From Ancylobacter novellus DSM 506 (GTDB lineage Bacteria > Pseudomonadota > Alphaproteobacteria > Rhizobiales > Xanthobacteraceae), in assembly GCF_000092925.1 (NCBI RefSeq), contig NC_014217.1, forward strand, positions 3,968,001 to 4,032,000: a stretch of DNA of 64,000 nt, given 5' to 3'. Shown here in pieces: positions 28,004-36,226 of this stretch. A program made the translations under genes and the position numbers. The notes beneath the pieces were generated by a model. The model ran no database searches and was not told the DNA's origin. It was given only the letters and a program-made list of their open reading frames with translations. Positions within the stretch are counted from its first letter, which is position 1. Every line of letters begins with the position of its first letter.

Positions 28004-28744
28004 CTAGGCGTCCTCCAGCTCCGCCTCGTCGGCCGGGGCCGGTCCCCGCGCCTGCCGCCGGATCACCTGTGGCGGCTGGCCGAAGCTGCGCAGGAAGGCG
28101 CGGCGCATGCGGTCGCGATCAGCGAAGCCGGTCTGCCGGGCCACCATGTCGATGGGATGGGCGGTGTCCTCCATCAGCGCCCGCGCCGCCTCGAGCCGCA
28201 TATGCTCCACCGCCTTGGCCGGCGACTGGCCGGTCTCGTTCTGGAAGGCGCGGCTGAACTGGCGCGGCGAGAGATGCGCCACCTCGGCCAGCTCTTCGAC
28301 GTTCAGCCGGCTTGCCAGTTTTGCCCGCGCATAGGTGAGCACCTTCTGGATGCGGTCGGACTTCGGCTCCAGCTCCAGCAGCGAGGAGAACTGCGACTGG
28401 CCGCCGGAGCGGCGATGATAGAGCACCAGCTTGCGCGCCACCGCGCGCGCCGCCTCGATGCCGAGGTCTTCCTCGATCAGCGCCAGCGACAGGTCGATCC
28501 CGGCGCTCATGCCGGCCGAGGTCCAGACCGGACCGTCGGCGATGAAGATACGGTCCTCCTCGACCTTGATCATCGGGAAGCGCTCGGCCAGTTCGCGGGC
28601 GCGCAGCCAGTGGGTGGTGGCCCGCCTGCCGTCGAGCAGGCCCGCCTCGGCCAGCAGGAAGGCGCCCATGCCGGCGCCGGCGATGCGCCTTGCCTGCGCC
28701 GCGGCACGGCGCACGAAGTCGATGGTCGATGCCATCTCAGCCAC
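28004..28744 (-). CDS. GlxA-type AraC regulator, N-terminally truncated
   Basis: The product is 246 residues (GTG 28744; ATG 28735 also possible), whereas GlxA-family regulators are normally about 320. What remains starts in the middle of the DJ-1/PfpI-like domain (AFLLAEAGLLDGRRATTHW near residue 29, WTSAGMSAGIDLSLALIEED near 75) and keeps both C-terminal AraC helix-turn-helices (VEELAEVAHLSPRQFSRAF and PIDMVARQTGFADRDRMRRA). About 85 N-terminal residues are missing, and Gly-Met stands where the family usually has Cys-Thr before Gly-Ala-Phe. Only 45 bp separate it from the gamma-glutamyltransferase stop, so the missing part is not upstream. It may be a decayed gene, or a DNA-binding remnant still translated. 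Confidence 0.75.
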   Translation of the reverse strand: MAEMASTIDFVRRAAAQARRIAGAGMGAFLLAEAGLLDGRRATTHWLRARELAERFPMIKVEEDRIFIADGPVWTSAGMSAGIDLSLALIEEDLGIEAARAVARKLVLYHRRSGGQSQFSSLLELEPKSDRIQKVLTYARAKLASRLNVEELAEVAHLSPRQFSRAFQNETGQSPAKAVEHMRLEAARALMEDTAHPIDMVARQTGFADRDRMRRAFLRSFGQPPQVIRRQARGPAPADEAELEDA

Positions 28745-28789
28745 ACGACCCCGGCCCCCCGCTACCGCCGGGCGAGCGCCGCCTGAGCG

Positions 28790-30379
28790 TCAAATCCCCA
28801 GCGCGCAGCCGTCCTTGCGCGGATCGGAGGCGCCGGTGAGGGTGCCGTTCGCCCGGTCGAGGCGGATGGCCTGCGCGCCGCCGATCGGCCGGCCGGAGGG
28901 CACGATGTCGAAGCCGCGCCGGCGCAGCTCGGCGATGGTCTCCGCCGGGAAGGTGTCCTCGGCCTCGATCTGCGTGGTGCCGGGGATCGGGAACAGCCGC
29001 GGCAGGTCGATCGCCGCCTGCGGCTCAAGGCCGAAATCCAGCACTTTGGAGATGAAATGGGCGTGGCCCATGGCCTGGTAATGCCCGCCCATGACGCCGA
29101 ACGGCATGAACGGCCGGCCGTCCTTTGTCACCATGCCGGGAATGATGGTGTGCATGGGCCGCTTGCGCGGCGCCAATTCGTTCGGATGGCCCTCTTGGAG
29201 CACGAAGCTCTGGCCGCGATTGTGGAACAGGACGCCCGAGCGGGGCGCCAGCAGACCCGACCCATAGGGATTGAAGATCGAGTTGATGAAGCTGGCGCAG
29301 TTCCGGTCCTTGTCGACCACGCAGATATAGACCGTGTCGCGATGCTCGGCACCGGCGAGGCTGGGCGCCGGCTCACCGGCACGGTCGAGCCGGATGCGGC
29401 CGGCGAGCTCGTCCGCCAGTGCGTCGGAGAGCAGATGCGCGACCGGCACCTCGGCCTGCGCCGGATCGGCGAGGAAGCGGTCGCGCTCGGCATAGGCAAG
29501 GCGCGTCGCCTCGATCTCCACATGCAGCCGGTCGGCGGTGAGCGGATCGCCCTTGGCCGGGAAGCGCGCGAGAATGTTGAGGATCATCAGCGCGATGATG
29601 CCCTGGCCGTTCGGCGGGCATTCATGGATCTCGTGCCCGCGGAAGCTGGTGCGGATCGGCTCGACATATTCGCCACCAGCCTGCGCAAAATCTTCCAGCG
29701 TGTGCAGGCCGCCGAGACCGTTCAGGTACGCGACCATGTCCTGCGCCACCGGCCCGCGATAGAAGCCGTCGCGCCCCTCGCGGGCGACGGTCTCCAGCGT
29801 GTCGGCCAGCTCCGGCTGGCGATGCACCGCGCCGACGGCGGGGGGCTTGCCGCCGGGCAGGAAGACCCGCGCCGTGCTGGCCTCGGCGGAAAGCAGCGCC
29901 GCCTCGCGGCCCCAGTCATACTGCACGCGCTCGGCGACGGCGTAGCCGTGGCGGGCGAGACGGATGGCGGGCGCCAGCAGCTCGGCGAAGGGCATGCGGC
30001 CATGCACGGCATGCAGCTTGGTCCAGGCATCGACCGCGCCGGGGATGGTAACGGCGTGCGGCGACTGGCGCGGGATCTGCGTCAGGCCCTTGGCGCGCAG
30101 ATAGGCCGCCGTCAGCGCCGCCGGCGCGCGTCCCGAGCCGTTGAAGGCATGCACCTTGCCGTCCTCGCCGGCAAGCAGGGCGAAGCAGTCGCCCCCTAAG
30201 CCGGTCGAGCCGGGCTCGACCACGCACTGCACGGCACAGGCGGCGATGGCGGCGTCGAGCGCATTGCCGCCCGCCTCCAATACGCGGATCGCCGCCAGCG
30301 TCGAGGAGGGATGCGAGGTCGCCGCCATCGCCTCGCGGGTGACGACGGCGGAGCGGCCGGGCTTCTGGAAATCGCGCAT
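28790..30379 (-). CDS. ggt: Gamma-glutamyltransferase family protein
   Basis: From ATG 30379 the product is 529 residues. The N-terminal nucleophile is Thr349, in EHRDTVYICVVDKDRN, exactly the family's autocleavage site, preceded by the large-subunit signatures EAGGNALDAAIAA (35-47) and EPGSTGLGGDCFALL. After cleavage the small subunit would have ~180 residues. No signal peptide is present, so this is a cytoplasmic member, unlike E. coli Ggt. Such relatives act on glutathione, gamma-glutamyl amides or related acylated substrates. The truncated GlxA regulator follows in the same reading phase after the stop, suggesting a shared transcript. Confidence 0.92.
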   Translation of the reverse strand: MRDFQKPGRSAVVTREAMAATSHPSSTLAAIRVLEAGGNALDAAIAACAVQCVVEPGSTGLGGDCFALLAGEDGKVHAFNGSGRAPAALTAAYLRAKGLTQIPRQSPHAVTIPGAVDAWTKLHAVHGRMPFAELLAPAIRLARHGYAVAERVQYDWGREAALLSAEASTARVFLPGGKPPAVGAVHRQPELADTLETVAREGRDGFYRGPVAQDMVAYLNGLGGLHTLEDFAQAGGEYVEPIRTSFRGHEIHECPPNGQGIIALMILNILARFPAKGDPLTADRLHVEIEATRLAYAERDRFLADPAQAEVPVAHLLSDALADELAGRIRLDRAGEPAPSLAGAEHRDTVYICVVDKDRNCASFINSIFNPYGSGLLAPRSGVLFHNRGQSFVLQEGHPNELAPRKRPMHTIIPGMVTKDGRPFMPFGVMGGHYQAMGHAHFISKVLDFGLEPQAAIDLPRLFPIPGTTQIEAEDTFPAETIAELRRRGFDIVPSGRPIGGAQAIRLDRANGTLTGASDPRKDGCALGI

Positions 30380-30446
30380 GTCGGCAGGTCCTTGTGGCCG
30401 CTGGCGGCCGCCAACGTCACAGCCTGCTCGGCCTTCATGGGAGATG

Positions 30447-30533
30447 TGGTGCGGGTGGTCGGACTCGAACCGACACTCTGTCACCAGAAACGGATTTTGA
30501 GTCCGCCGCGTCTACCGGTTCCGCCACACCCGC
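30447..30533 (-). tRNA. tRNA-Leu (anticodon CAA)
   Basis: Read on the - strand, an acceptor stem GCGGGTG/CACCCGC with encoded CCA encloses a class II tRNA: D arm with GGTAGACGC, anticodon stem GCGGA/TCCGT with loop CTCAAAA (anticodon CAA), a long variable arm, and the T arm GTCGG-TTCGAGT-CCGAC. It decodes UUG. It lies 67 bp upstream of the gamma-glutamyltransferase start. No integrase or attachment duplicate is visible beside it. Confidence 0.97.
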
Positions 30534-30621
30534 GCTGCCGATCCCGCGCCGGCGAAGCGCGGCGGACTATAGCGGCCCGCGCGGCGCGGGCAACCCTCTA
30601 GGAAACCGATGGGGCCGGTGC

Positions 30622-31122
30622 TCAGGGCGCCGGCTGGCAGGTGCCGAAGGCGGTCAGCACCTTGCCGCCGGCAAGGGTAGTGAGCGTGGCCTCGGGCTTG
30701 GTGCGCGAGAGCTGGATCGCCCAAGCGCTCATGTCGTCATTGCCGTCGAGGATCAGGCTGTCGCCGTCACCGATCACGCTCTGGATCGAGCTGATATGCG
30801 GCAGGTCGTTGTCGGCCGTGCTGGCGATGATCTGCTCGCCGAAATGGATGAGGAAGCGGGCCGGCAGGTCGATGGTGCCGAGCTCGGTGGAGGGGCCGCA
30901 GCCCTTGGCCTCGCAGATATAGACCTTGTCGAAGCTGCAGGCGGTCGGCGGCGGCAGCGCGTCGTCGTCCGCCGGTGCGGCCGGGGGCATGGCGTCCGAC
31001 GGGTTGGCTTGCGGGTTGGCCTGAGCGACCGGGGCGGGCGCCGTGGAAGGTGCGGGCGCTTGGGCATGCGCGGCGGCGAGGCCCAGCATCAGGCAGAGGG
31101 CGGTGGCTGTCGTCTTGAGCAT
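30622..31122 (-). CDS. Secreted protein of unknown function, 166 residues
   Basis: ATG 31122 opens a clear Sec signal peptide (MLKTTATALCLMLGLAAAHA). An Ala/Pro-rich linker follows to about residue 60, then a ~100-residue globular part with four or five Cys (ACSFDKVYICEAKGCGPS and a final FGTCQPAP), suggesting periplasmic disulfides. I do not recognise a named family; comparable proteins in Hyphomicrobiales are annotated as hypothetical. It lies just beyond tRNA-Leu and 49 bp after the glycine-zipper protein gene on the same strand. Confidence 0.75.
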   Translation of the reverse strand: MLKTTATALCLMLGLAAAHAQAPAPSTAPAPVAQANPQANPSDAMPPAAPADDDALPPPTACSFDKVYICEAKGCGPSTELGTIDLPARFLIHFGEQIIASTADNDLPHISSIQSVIGDGDSLILDGNDDMSAWAIQLSRTKPEATLTTLAGGKVLTAFGTCQPAP

Positions 31123-31171
31123 GGGATGACCCTGGCGCTTGACCGAGGAAACGCGAAGCCGCGGGCGGGTC

Positions 31172-31471
31172 TCAGTAGACCGGCGTGCGGCACGGCGGAT
31201 AGGGCGGGGCGCCGCAATAGCCCGGGCCGTAGACCGGCGCCGGCCGCGGCGCGTAGTAGACCGGCGGCGGAGGCGGCGGGGGCGGCGCATAGTAATAGGT
31301 CTTCGGCTGGGTCGCGGCCGTGACGGCCGACCCGACCAGCGCGCCGGCCACCAGGCCGCCGATCAGCGCGCCGGTGGAGTTCTTGGCCTGTGCCGGCAGG
31401 CTCGCGGCCGTCATCGGCAGAACGATGGCGAGGGCAAGCCCGACGCGCAGTGTCGATCGAAGAACGCTCAT
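31172..31471 (-). CDS. Small exported glycine-zipper protein with Pro/Tyr-rich tail
   Basis: ATG 31471 gives 99 residues: a signal peptide (about 1-30, ending SLPAQA), a glycine-zipper segment GALIGGLVAGALVGSAVTAA (33-52), then a tail dominated by Tyr-Tyr and poly-Pro with two Cys. Glycine-zipper outer-surface or periplasmic proteins of this size are common in alphaproteobacteria, and some affect envelope integrity, but the exact role is unknown. The other small secreted gene lies directly downstream on the same strand, and a Tat-exported Arg-rich protein is divergent 323 bp away. Confidence 0.75.
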   Translation of the reverse strand: MSVLRSTLRVGLALAIVLPMTAASLPAQAKNSTGALIGGLVAGALVGSAVTAATQPKTYYYAPPPPPPPPVYYAPRPAPVYGPGYCGAPPYPPCRTPVY

Positions 31472-31794
31472 GTTCGGCCTCGTGCGAATCGTCGGGCCGA
31501 CTATCGCGTGCCGGGCGTCGGGGGACAAGCAGGAGAATACCGGAGGCGCGATTGCGGCAGGATGGTGAAGCCCGACGTGGCCGCATCGACCCTGTCTCGC
31601 CAAGCTGTTGGCTGAAAATGATTTTCGAGCATGGGCGCGGGAAGCGACCGTAACGTAAATGCTCCAATTCCACCGCACGCCGGCCGTGATCACACGCCAG
31701 CATGATCGGCGGTTGGCGAACCATCTCCGCTCCGGCGCGTTGCCGGTGTCGAACGCCCCCGGTCCTGCCGGAGCGGACGATAGTGGAGGTTGAA
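31472..31794. promoter_or_regulatory. Divergent promoter region with a 7-1-7 palindrome
   Basis: This 323-bp non-coding stretch separates two small exported-protein genes. At 31613-31627 lies TGAAAAT-G-ATTTTCG, a 7-1-7 inverted repeat with one mismatch, similar in form to Fur-family operators. An AT-richer stretch (TAACGTAAAT) follows near 31650. I see no other structure. Assignment to any regulator is conjecture. Confidence 0.35.
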
Positions 31795-32145
31795 GTGGAC
31801 AGACGAGGTTTTCTGCTCGGTCTCGCCGGTGCGGCGGGAACGATGGTTGCCGCCGGCACCCTGCTCAGTCCAGCGCAGGCCACGACGCTCAGCCAGGTGA
31901 AGGACTTCACGCCGCCGGACGGACTGCCCGAAGATGCACTCGCCGAGGATGCGCTCGCCGACGAGGCTCTCGCGACGCCGGACGGCACCCCCGTCGAGCC
32001 GGCGCATTGGGGTCCCCCCGGTCCGCCTCCCGGCTACTGGCGCCGTCGCCGGCGTCGGTGGCGCCGCCGCCAGCGCCGCGTGTGCCGGCGCGCCTGGAAC
32101 CGCTGGGGACGGCCTTATCGCCGCTGCCGCTGGGTCTGGTACTGA
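31795..32145 (+). CDS. Tat-signal exported protein with acidic middle and Arg/Trp-rich tail
   Basis: GTG 31795 has an excellent ribosome site (GGAGGT) and gives 116 residues. The N-terminus is a twin-arginine signal (DRRGFLLGLAGAAGTMVAAG). The middle is acidic and repetitive (EDALA, EDALA, DEALA near 46-60). The end is extremely basic and aromatic: YWRRRRRRWRRRQRRVCRRA then WNRWGRPYRRCRWVWY. Similar 'twin-arginine translocation pathway signal protein' entries with WRRRRWRRR tails occur in Hyphomicrobiales, with unknown function; binding to LPS, peptidoglycan or nucleic acid is conceivable. A strong terminator follows 23 bp after the stop. Confidence 0.75.
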   Translation: MDRRGFLLGLAGAAGTMVAAGTLLSPAQATTLSQVKDFTPPDGLPEDALAEDALADEALATPDGTPVEPAHWGPPGPPPGYWRRRRRRWRRRQRRVCRRAWNRWGRPYRRCRWVWY

Positions 32146-32167
32146 TCGCCACGAAGCAACGAGACGG

Positions 32168-32195
32168 AAGGGCGCGGTCTCCGCGCCCTTCTTTA
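32168..32195 (+). terminator. Rho-independent terminator after the Tat-signal gene
   Basis: A perfect 10-bp stem AAGGGCGCGG / CCGCGCCCTT with loop TCT is followed by CTTTAT. It ends where the convergent GT2 gene stops (32193-32195), separating the two transcripts. Confidence 0.88.
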
Positions 32196-33656
32196 TGTGT
32201 GGCGCTGCCACCACCGGACATCATCGACGGGGAGAGGCGTCGGGATGAGGGAGGTACGCGACAGCCGCGGATGATAGGCCGGATCGTCCTCGAACAAGTC
32301 GCGCCAGCGCTCGAGGAACAGCGCCATCTCGCTACCCAATACCCGACTCTGCCCGCGGCTGGCGCTTTCATAGTGAGTCAGCTCGGCATGCGGCGTGTAG
32401 ACGATGCGCAGGCCCAGCAGGCGCAGGCGCAGGCACATGTCGACGTCATTCCAACTAAGCGAAAAGCGCTCTTCGAAGCCATTTATCTCGTCGAGCAGAC
32501 TGCGCCGGGTCGCGAAGACCGCGCCTGTGACGACGGAATATTCCCGGTGGACATCGGCCCAGTTGCCGTAGGTCGGCGCGGCGCCGGGCTCGTCGAGGAA
32601 GAGATGAGCGCAGGCGTCGTTGGGGCCGAACGCCATACCGACATGCTGGAGCCTCCCGCTCGGATAGAGCAGTCGCGCGCCCACGCCACCCACGTCGGGC
32701 TCCAGCGCAAAGGTCATCAACGCCTCCAGCCAGTCGGGTGTGGCTATGACAAGATCGTCGTTCATTAGCACGACATGCTCGGTCGCAGCTAGCCGCCAAA
32801 GACCGTTCATCTTGCGCGCATAGTTGAACCGCTCGCCCGGCGCGCGCGGCGTCGCGACAAAACGCATGTCGAACGGCCATTCGCGCTGCCGGTAGAACCC
32901 GTCGTCCTCCATGTCGTCGCCGATAAGGACGGTCAGCCTGTCCACCGGCCATGATGCGGTGGTCAGGCTTTCGAGCAGGTCGAGGATATAGGGCCGGCCC
33001 GCTGGCCTTCCATCGACATCGCGCGGGGCCTCCCGCCGAGTCGGGATTACCAGGGTGACTGGCGGATGATCGGCAAGGCGCCGCGTCAGGCGCAGCGTAT
33101 CCGGCCGGCGCCCTGGCACGACGTCGAAATCGCCCAGCCCTCCGGCAGCCCACGTCGCCGCGACGCGACGGCGATCCTCAAGGTTCGCGCGGCGAGGGGC
33201 GCCGCGACGCACCGCAAGGATCTCGGGAATGCGCTCGACGGCTATTCCCGCAGCCTGCGCCCGCAGCAGAAGGTCATAGGTGACCGCGGTCCCGGCCTCG
33301 CCCGGCAGGCCCAGGCGCCGCAATGCCCGTCCATGGATGAAGATCGGCCAGCCGACATAGTCCTGCGCGATGAGCTGGGTGACGTCGAAGGACGGCTTCA
33401 GGAGGACATCCCGTTCGGCGCCGGTATCCTCGTCGAGCGCAACCTCGTCTCCATAGAAGATGCCGACATCCGGGCGCTGCTCGGAATATCGGCGGATGAG
33501 ATCGGCAAGCGTCGGATGAAGCTGCACCTGCGCATCCGTCAGCACGTACCAGGACGAATCGCCCTCGGGCAGAACGTTCAAGGCGACGCGATCCGACAGC
33601 TCGCCGCTCTCTGTGAGGAGAATGGTGAGGAAGAAGGGCTTCGGCGCGTTCAGCAT
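32193..33656 (-). CDS. GT2-family glycosyltransferase, duplicated GT-A layout
   Basis: The protein is 487 residues. The C-terminal half (about 205-470) is a clear GT2 domain: VTLVIPTRREAPR near residue 205, the metal motif NDD in HVVLMNDDLVIATPDWL, and NDVDMCLRLRLLG with the conserved ED-like acceptor position. The N-terminal ~190 residues look like a degenerate second GT-A fold (DAQVQLHPTLADLIRRYSEQ, IFYGDEVALDE), as in many rhamnan-type transferases. It is cytoplasmic, with no membrane segment. It lies 46 bp downstream of the RgpF-GT4 gene on the same strand and so probably belongs to the same surface-glycan operon. Confidence 0.88.
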   Translation of the reverse strand: MLNAPKPFFLTILLTESGELSDRVALNVLPEGDSSWYVLTDAQVQLHPTLADLIRRYSEQRPDVGIFYGDEVALDEDTGAERDVLLKPSFDVTQLIAQDYVGWPIFIHGRALRRLGLPGEAGTAVTYDLLLRAQAAGIAVERIPEILAVRRGAPRRANLEDRRRVAATWAAGGLGDFDVVPGRRPDTLRLTRRLADHPPVTLVIPTRREAPRDVDGRPAGRPYILDLLESLTTASWPVDRLTVLIGDDMEDDGFYRQREWPFDMRFVATPRAPGERFNYARKMNGLWRLAATEHVVLMNDDLVIATPDWLEALMTFALEPDVGGVGARLLYPSGRLQHVGMAFGPNDACAHLFLDEPGAAPTYGNWADVHREYSVVTGAVFATRRSLLDEINGFEERFSLSWNDVDMCLRLRLLGLRIVYTPHAELTHYESASRGQSRVLGSEMALFLERWRDLFEDDPAYHPRLSRTSLIPTPLPVDDVRWWQRHT

Positions 33657-33702
33657 GACGTGTTCATGTAGTTCTATGGTATCCAGTTGCCGTCACGGGC
33701 GA

Positions 33703-35664
33703 TCAGACCTCCGACAGTACACGCTTGATGCTATCTTCTATCCTTCGGGCGACGGTACGAGGCGACAGGAGCTGTTCAATCTTCGCCCGTGCGCGCGCCG
33801 CAAGAGCTTCGCGCTTGGCGGCCGGGAGACCGGCGGCCATTACCATGCACTCGGCAAAGTGGCCCATGTCGATACACCGGTCGGCAGTGCCTGTCGCGGC
33901 AAAGGCGCTGGCGCCATCCAGGGGCCGCCCTTCGCAGCGCACCGGAAAACCGGTCTCTGCATCGAGGTAATCACGCGAACCGCCGTAATCGGCCGCCACG
34001 ACGATGTTTCCACGCGCCAGCGCCTGCGCCAGCGCCGGATTGAAGCCCGGCAGGCACCGGCTGGAAACATAGATGTCCGCGAGGTCGGAGAGCACGCTCA
34101 GCTCCTGCCTGGTCATCGCCTTGGCGACGATGACACCAGGTGTTGCCGAACCTGCTACGATGGCCGAAGAACATTCCGGCTCAAGGACAAGCACCCAGTC
34201 GTGCGCGCCGAGTCCCGACTCGGCGAAGACGCGCACAAGATCCTCTACCCCGCCGCCCATCGATGGAGCGCCGGGCTCGGCCGCGCCGAGCATAATGCGC
34301 GCAGCTTCGGGGATCCCCAGCCGGCGGCGCAGCGCGTTCTGCTCTGATGGAGACGAAGTGACGCCGCGCAACGGCACGACATGTGGGATGATGTCGATCG
34401 GCCCCTGGAAATGGGGCCGCACGAGATCGGCGACGAAGCGGCTCGATGTCCAGATCGCATCGGCCTTCTCGAAGCAGTGGAGAAACTTTCGCCGCGAGAA
34501 ATCCTCAGCCGCATCGAGCAGGATGACCCGCTTGAGAGCGCGCTCCACCTCGTCGCGCAGTTCCCAGTTGGGATATTCATCCCATGACGAGGCATCGAGA
34601 TGAATGACGGCGATGTCGGCCGGCCCGGCGAAATCCGAAACGCGGATATTGGGGCTGATTCGGCGATGGGCGGAAAGCGCCTGGATGGGTAGAAGTCGCG
34701 TCTCGAAATCGGCGTGCATCAAGGCACGCAAATAGCCGCGTGACACGGCACCGAGCGCGTTGTCGACGTTCCATGCACCCGTGAAGCTGACCCGGAATCG
34801 GCGATCGGACGGGGAAGGGCCGAGTGGATATTTCCGATAGAAGGCCAGTTCGGCCAGAAGTCGTTCCGCCAGGGCGACGTCGTAGCCGTAACGCGTCAGT
34901 TCGTCCCGCCAGCCGCCGTCAGCATGCCGGTGATCGCGAGCCTGGAGCACGGAGATATCCACGAACGGGAAGCCCGCCGCGAGCAATTCGCGCCAGTTGC
35001 GATCGCCTCCATGGCGCGCTTGCGCCGTCCTGAACAGGACATCCACGACGAAGCCCGTCGATTTCATCAGGGACGCGAACCGCTCTTTCTGGCTGTCGCC
35101 GACATCGCCCAGATGGACGTAGCCGGCAATGCCGCGGATGAACGACTGAAACGCGAACGAACTCAATACCTTGCGCTTTATCGCGACGAAATTTCCCTCC
35201 GGCATCCAGCTGCCGTCAAGGCTGTCGGTCAAGCCGACAATATCTGCCGAACTGTTGCGGATGCAGTCCATCGCCGCATGAAGCGCCGGCCGGTTGGTGG
35301 GGCCCAGCAGGCTGTCATCCACAAGGTACAGGATCTCGACATCGGAGAGAGCAGGGTAGCGTCGCATGAGCTGCATCCACGCAGCGAAGATCGTCCCCCT
35401 GTTTTCCCGCAGGAAAAGCCCCCTGGCCGATCGGCGCAGCCAGGAATCGTCGTCGGTCAGCGGCCGGTCGGTCAGGACCAGCACATAGACGTCGACCCCC
35501 GCGCCGGTCAGCGACTCAACATAATGCCGTACATGCGCCCGGATCCGTCCGCCGAGTGAGCAGATGACGAACAGCGCCGCCTCCCGGCGCGGCGGCTCGA
35601 ACGCGATCCTTTTGAGCTGCGCCTCCGTATCTATTGATCTTTCATCGCCGGTTGAATGCCTCAT
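33703..35664 (-). CDS. RgpF-like (rhamnan synthesis F) and GT4 fusion protein
   Basis: The protein is 653 residues. The N-terminal ~270 match the rhamnan-synthesis F domain (PF05045-like): ICSLGGRIRAHVRHYVESL near 34, FLRENRG near 83 and YLVDDSLLGPT near 112, with IVGLTDS near 142. Residues ~295-640 are a GT4-type module with SFTGAWNVDNALGAVSRGYL at its start and FNPALAQALARGNIVVAADY as donor-site region; the usual EGFG is replaced by CLPGFN. Such fusions build deoxysugar-containing polysaccharides. It leads the - strand pair with the GT2 gene; its promoter must lie in the long gap towards the divergent methyltransferase-GT gene. Confidence 0.85.
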   Translation of the reverse strand: MRHSTGDERSIDTEAQLKRIAFEPPRREAALFVICSLGGRIRAHVRHYVESLTGAGVDVYVLVLTDRPLTDDDSWLRRSARGLFLRENRGTIFAAWMQLMRRYPALSDVEILYLVDDSLLGPTNRPALHAAMDCIRNSSADIVGLTDSLDGSWMPEGNFVAIKRKVLSSFAFQSFIRGIAGYVHLGDVGDSQKERFASLMKSTGFVVDVLFRTAQARHGGDRNWRELLAAGFPFVDISVLQARDHRHADGGWRDELTRYGYDVALAERLLAELAFYRKYPLGPSPSDRRFRVSFTGAWNVDNALGAVSRGYLRALMHADFETRLLPIQALSAHRRISPNIRVSDFAGPADIAVIHLDASSWDEYPNWELRDEVERALKRVILLDAAEDFSRRKFLHCFEKADAIWTSSRFVADLVRPHFQGPIDIIPHVVPLRGVTSSPSEQNALRRRLGIPEAARIMLGAAEPGAPSMGGGVEDLVRVFAESGLGAHDWVLVLEPECSSAIVAGSATPGVIVAKAMTRQELSVLSDLADIYVSSRCLPGFNPALAQALARGNIVVAADYGGSRDYLDAETGFPVRCEGRPLDGASAFAATGTADRCIDMGHFAECMVMAAGLPAAKREALAARARAKIEQLLSPRTVARRIEDSIKRVLSEV

Positions 35665-36226
35665 TTCCGCGGTCCAATGCTGGACCTCGACGATGCAGCA
35701 TGCTCAGACGACCGGGGTCGCGTGTTTGTCCATACGCCTCCCCACCGGACGCCAGACGCCGCCGGCGATGGCAGAATTGCGCGACCGTGAGAGCGCGATG
35801 CGCCGCGACGGCGCTTGTCTATTCCGGAGCGGCGCCTCCACGCACAACGCAGTGAATCATCGGCGCGAAGCAACATCAATTCGTAACATTCGTTGAGCCG
35901 TTGACGAGTGAACGAATATCCACAGCCATCAGTCCTGACTTCCCCAGCATACGTTTCGTGCAACCACAGTAGCAACACTTAATGTCTTACTGAAACCTTT
36001 CCAAAGGCCATTCTGCCCAAGGGCGCATGAGCGCGCCCCATTTGCAACCGCCGAGAAGCCGGACCGCTGTCCTTTCTCCCCGGGTCAACGCGGTCTCATT
36101 GCCAGCCGCGTCGGAGGATGTTTGAATGCCGCCGCGGTTGACCGCAGGCAGGATTCCCGATCCTTACGCCGCCGGCGACATACGCAAAGAGCTTACGAAA
36201 CGTTGGCCAAGTGAAGCGACTGAATT
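35665..36226. promoter_or_regulatory. 562-bp divergent intergenic region, AT-richer
   Basis: No convincing gene is found here. The region separates two divergent glycan genes and has lower GC than its flanks, especially 35860-36010. It contains an inverted pair ATTCGTT (35888-35894) and AACGAAT (35911-35917) around a TTGACG hexamer at 35901, a possible operator/promoter. Short open frames exist but have no ribosome site or recognisable product. Both flanking promoters are expected here. Confidence 0.5.

Noticed and set aside
30447..30533. tRNA-Leu as an integration site of a genomic island
   Set aside because: No integrase gene and no repeated tRNA 3' end were found on either side in the window.
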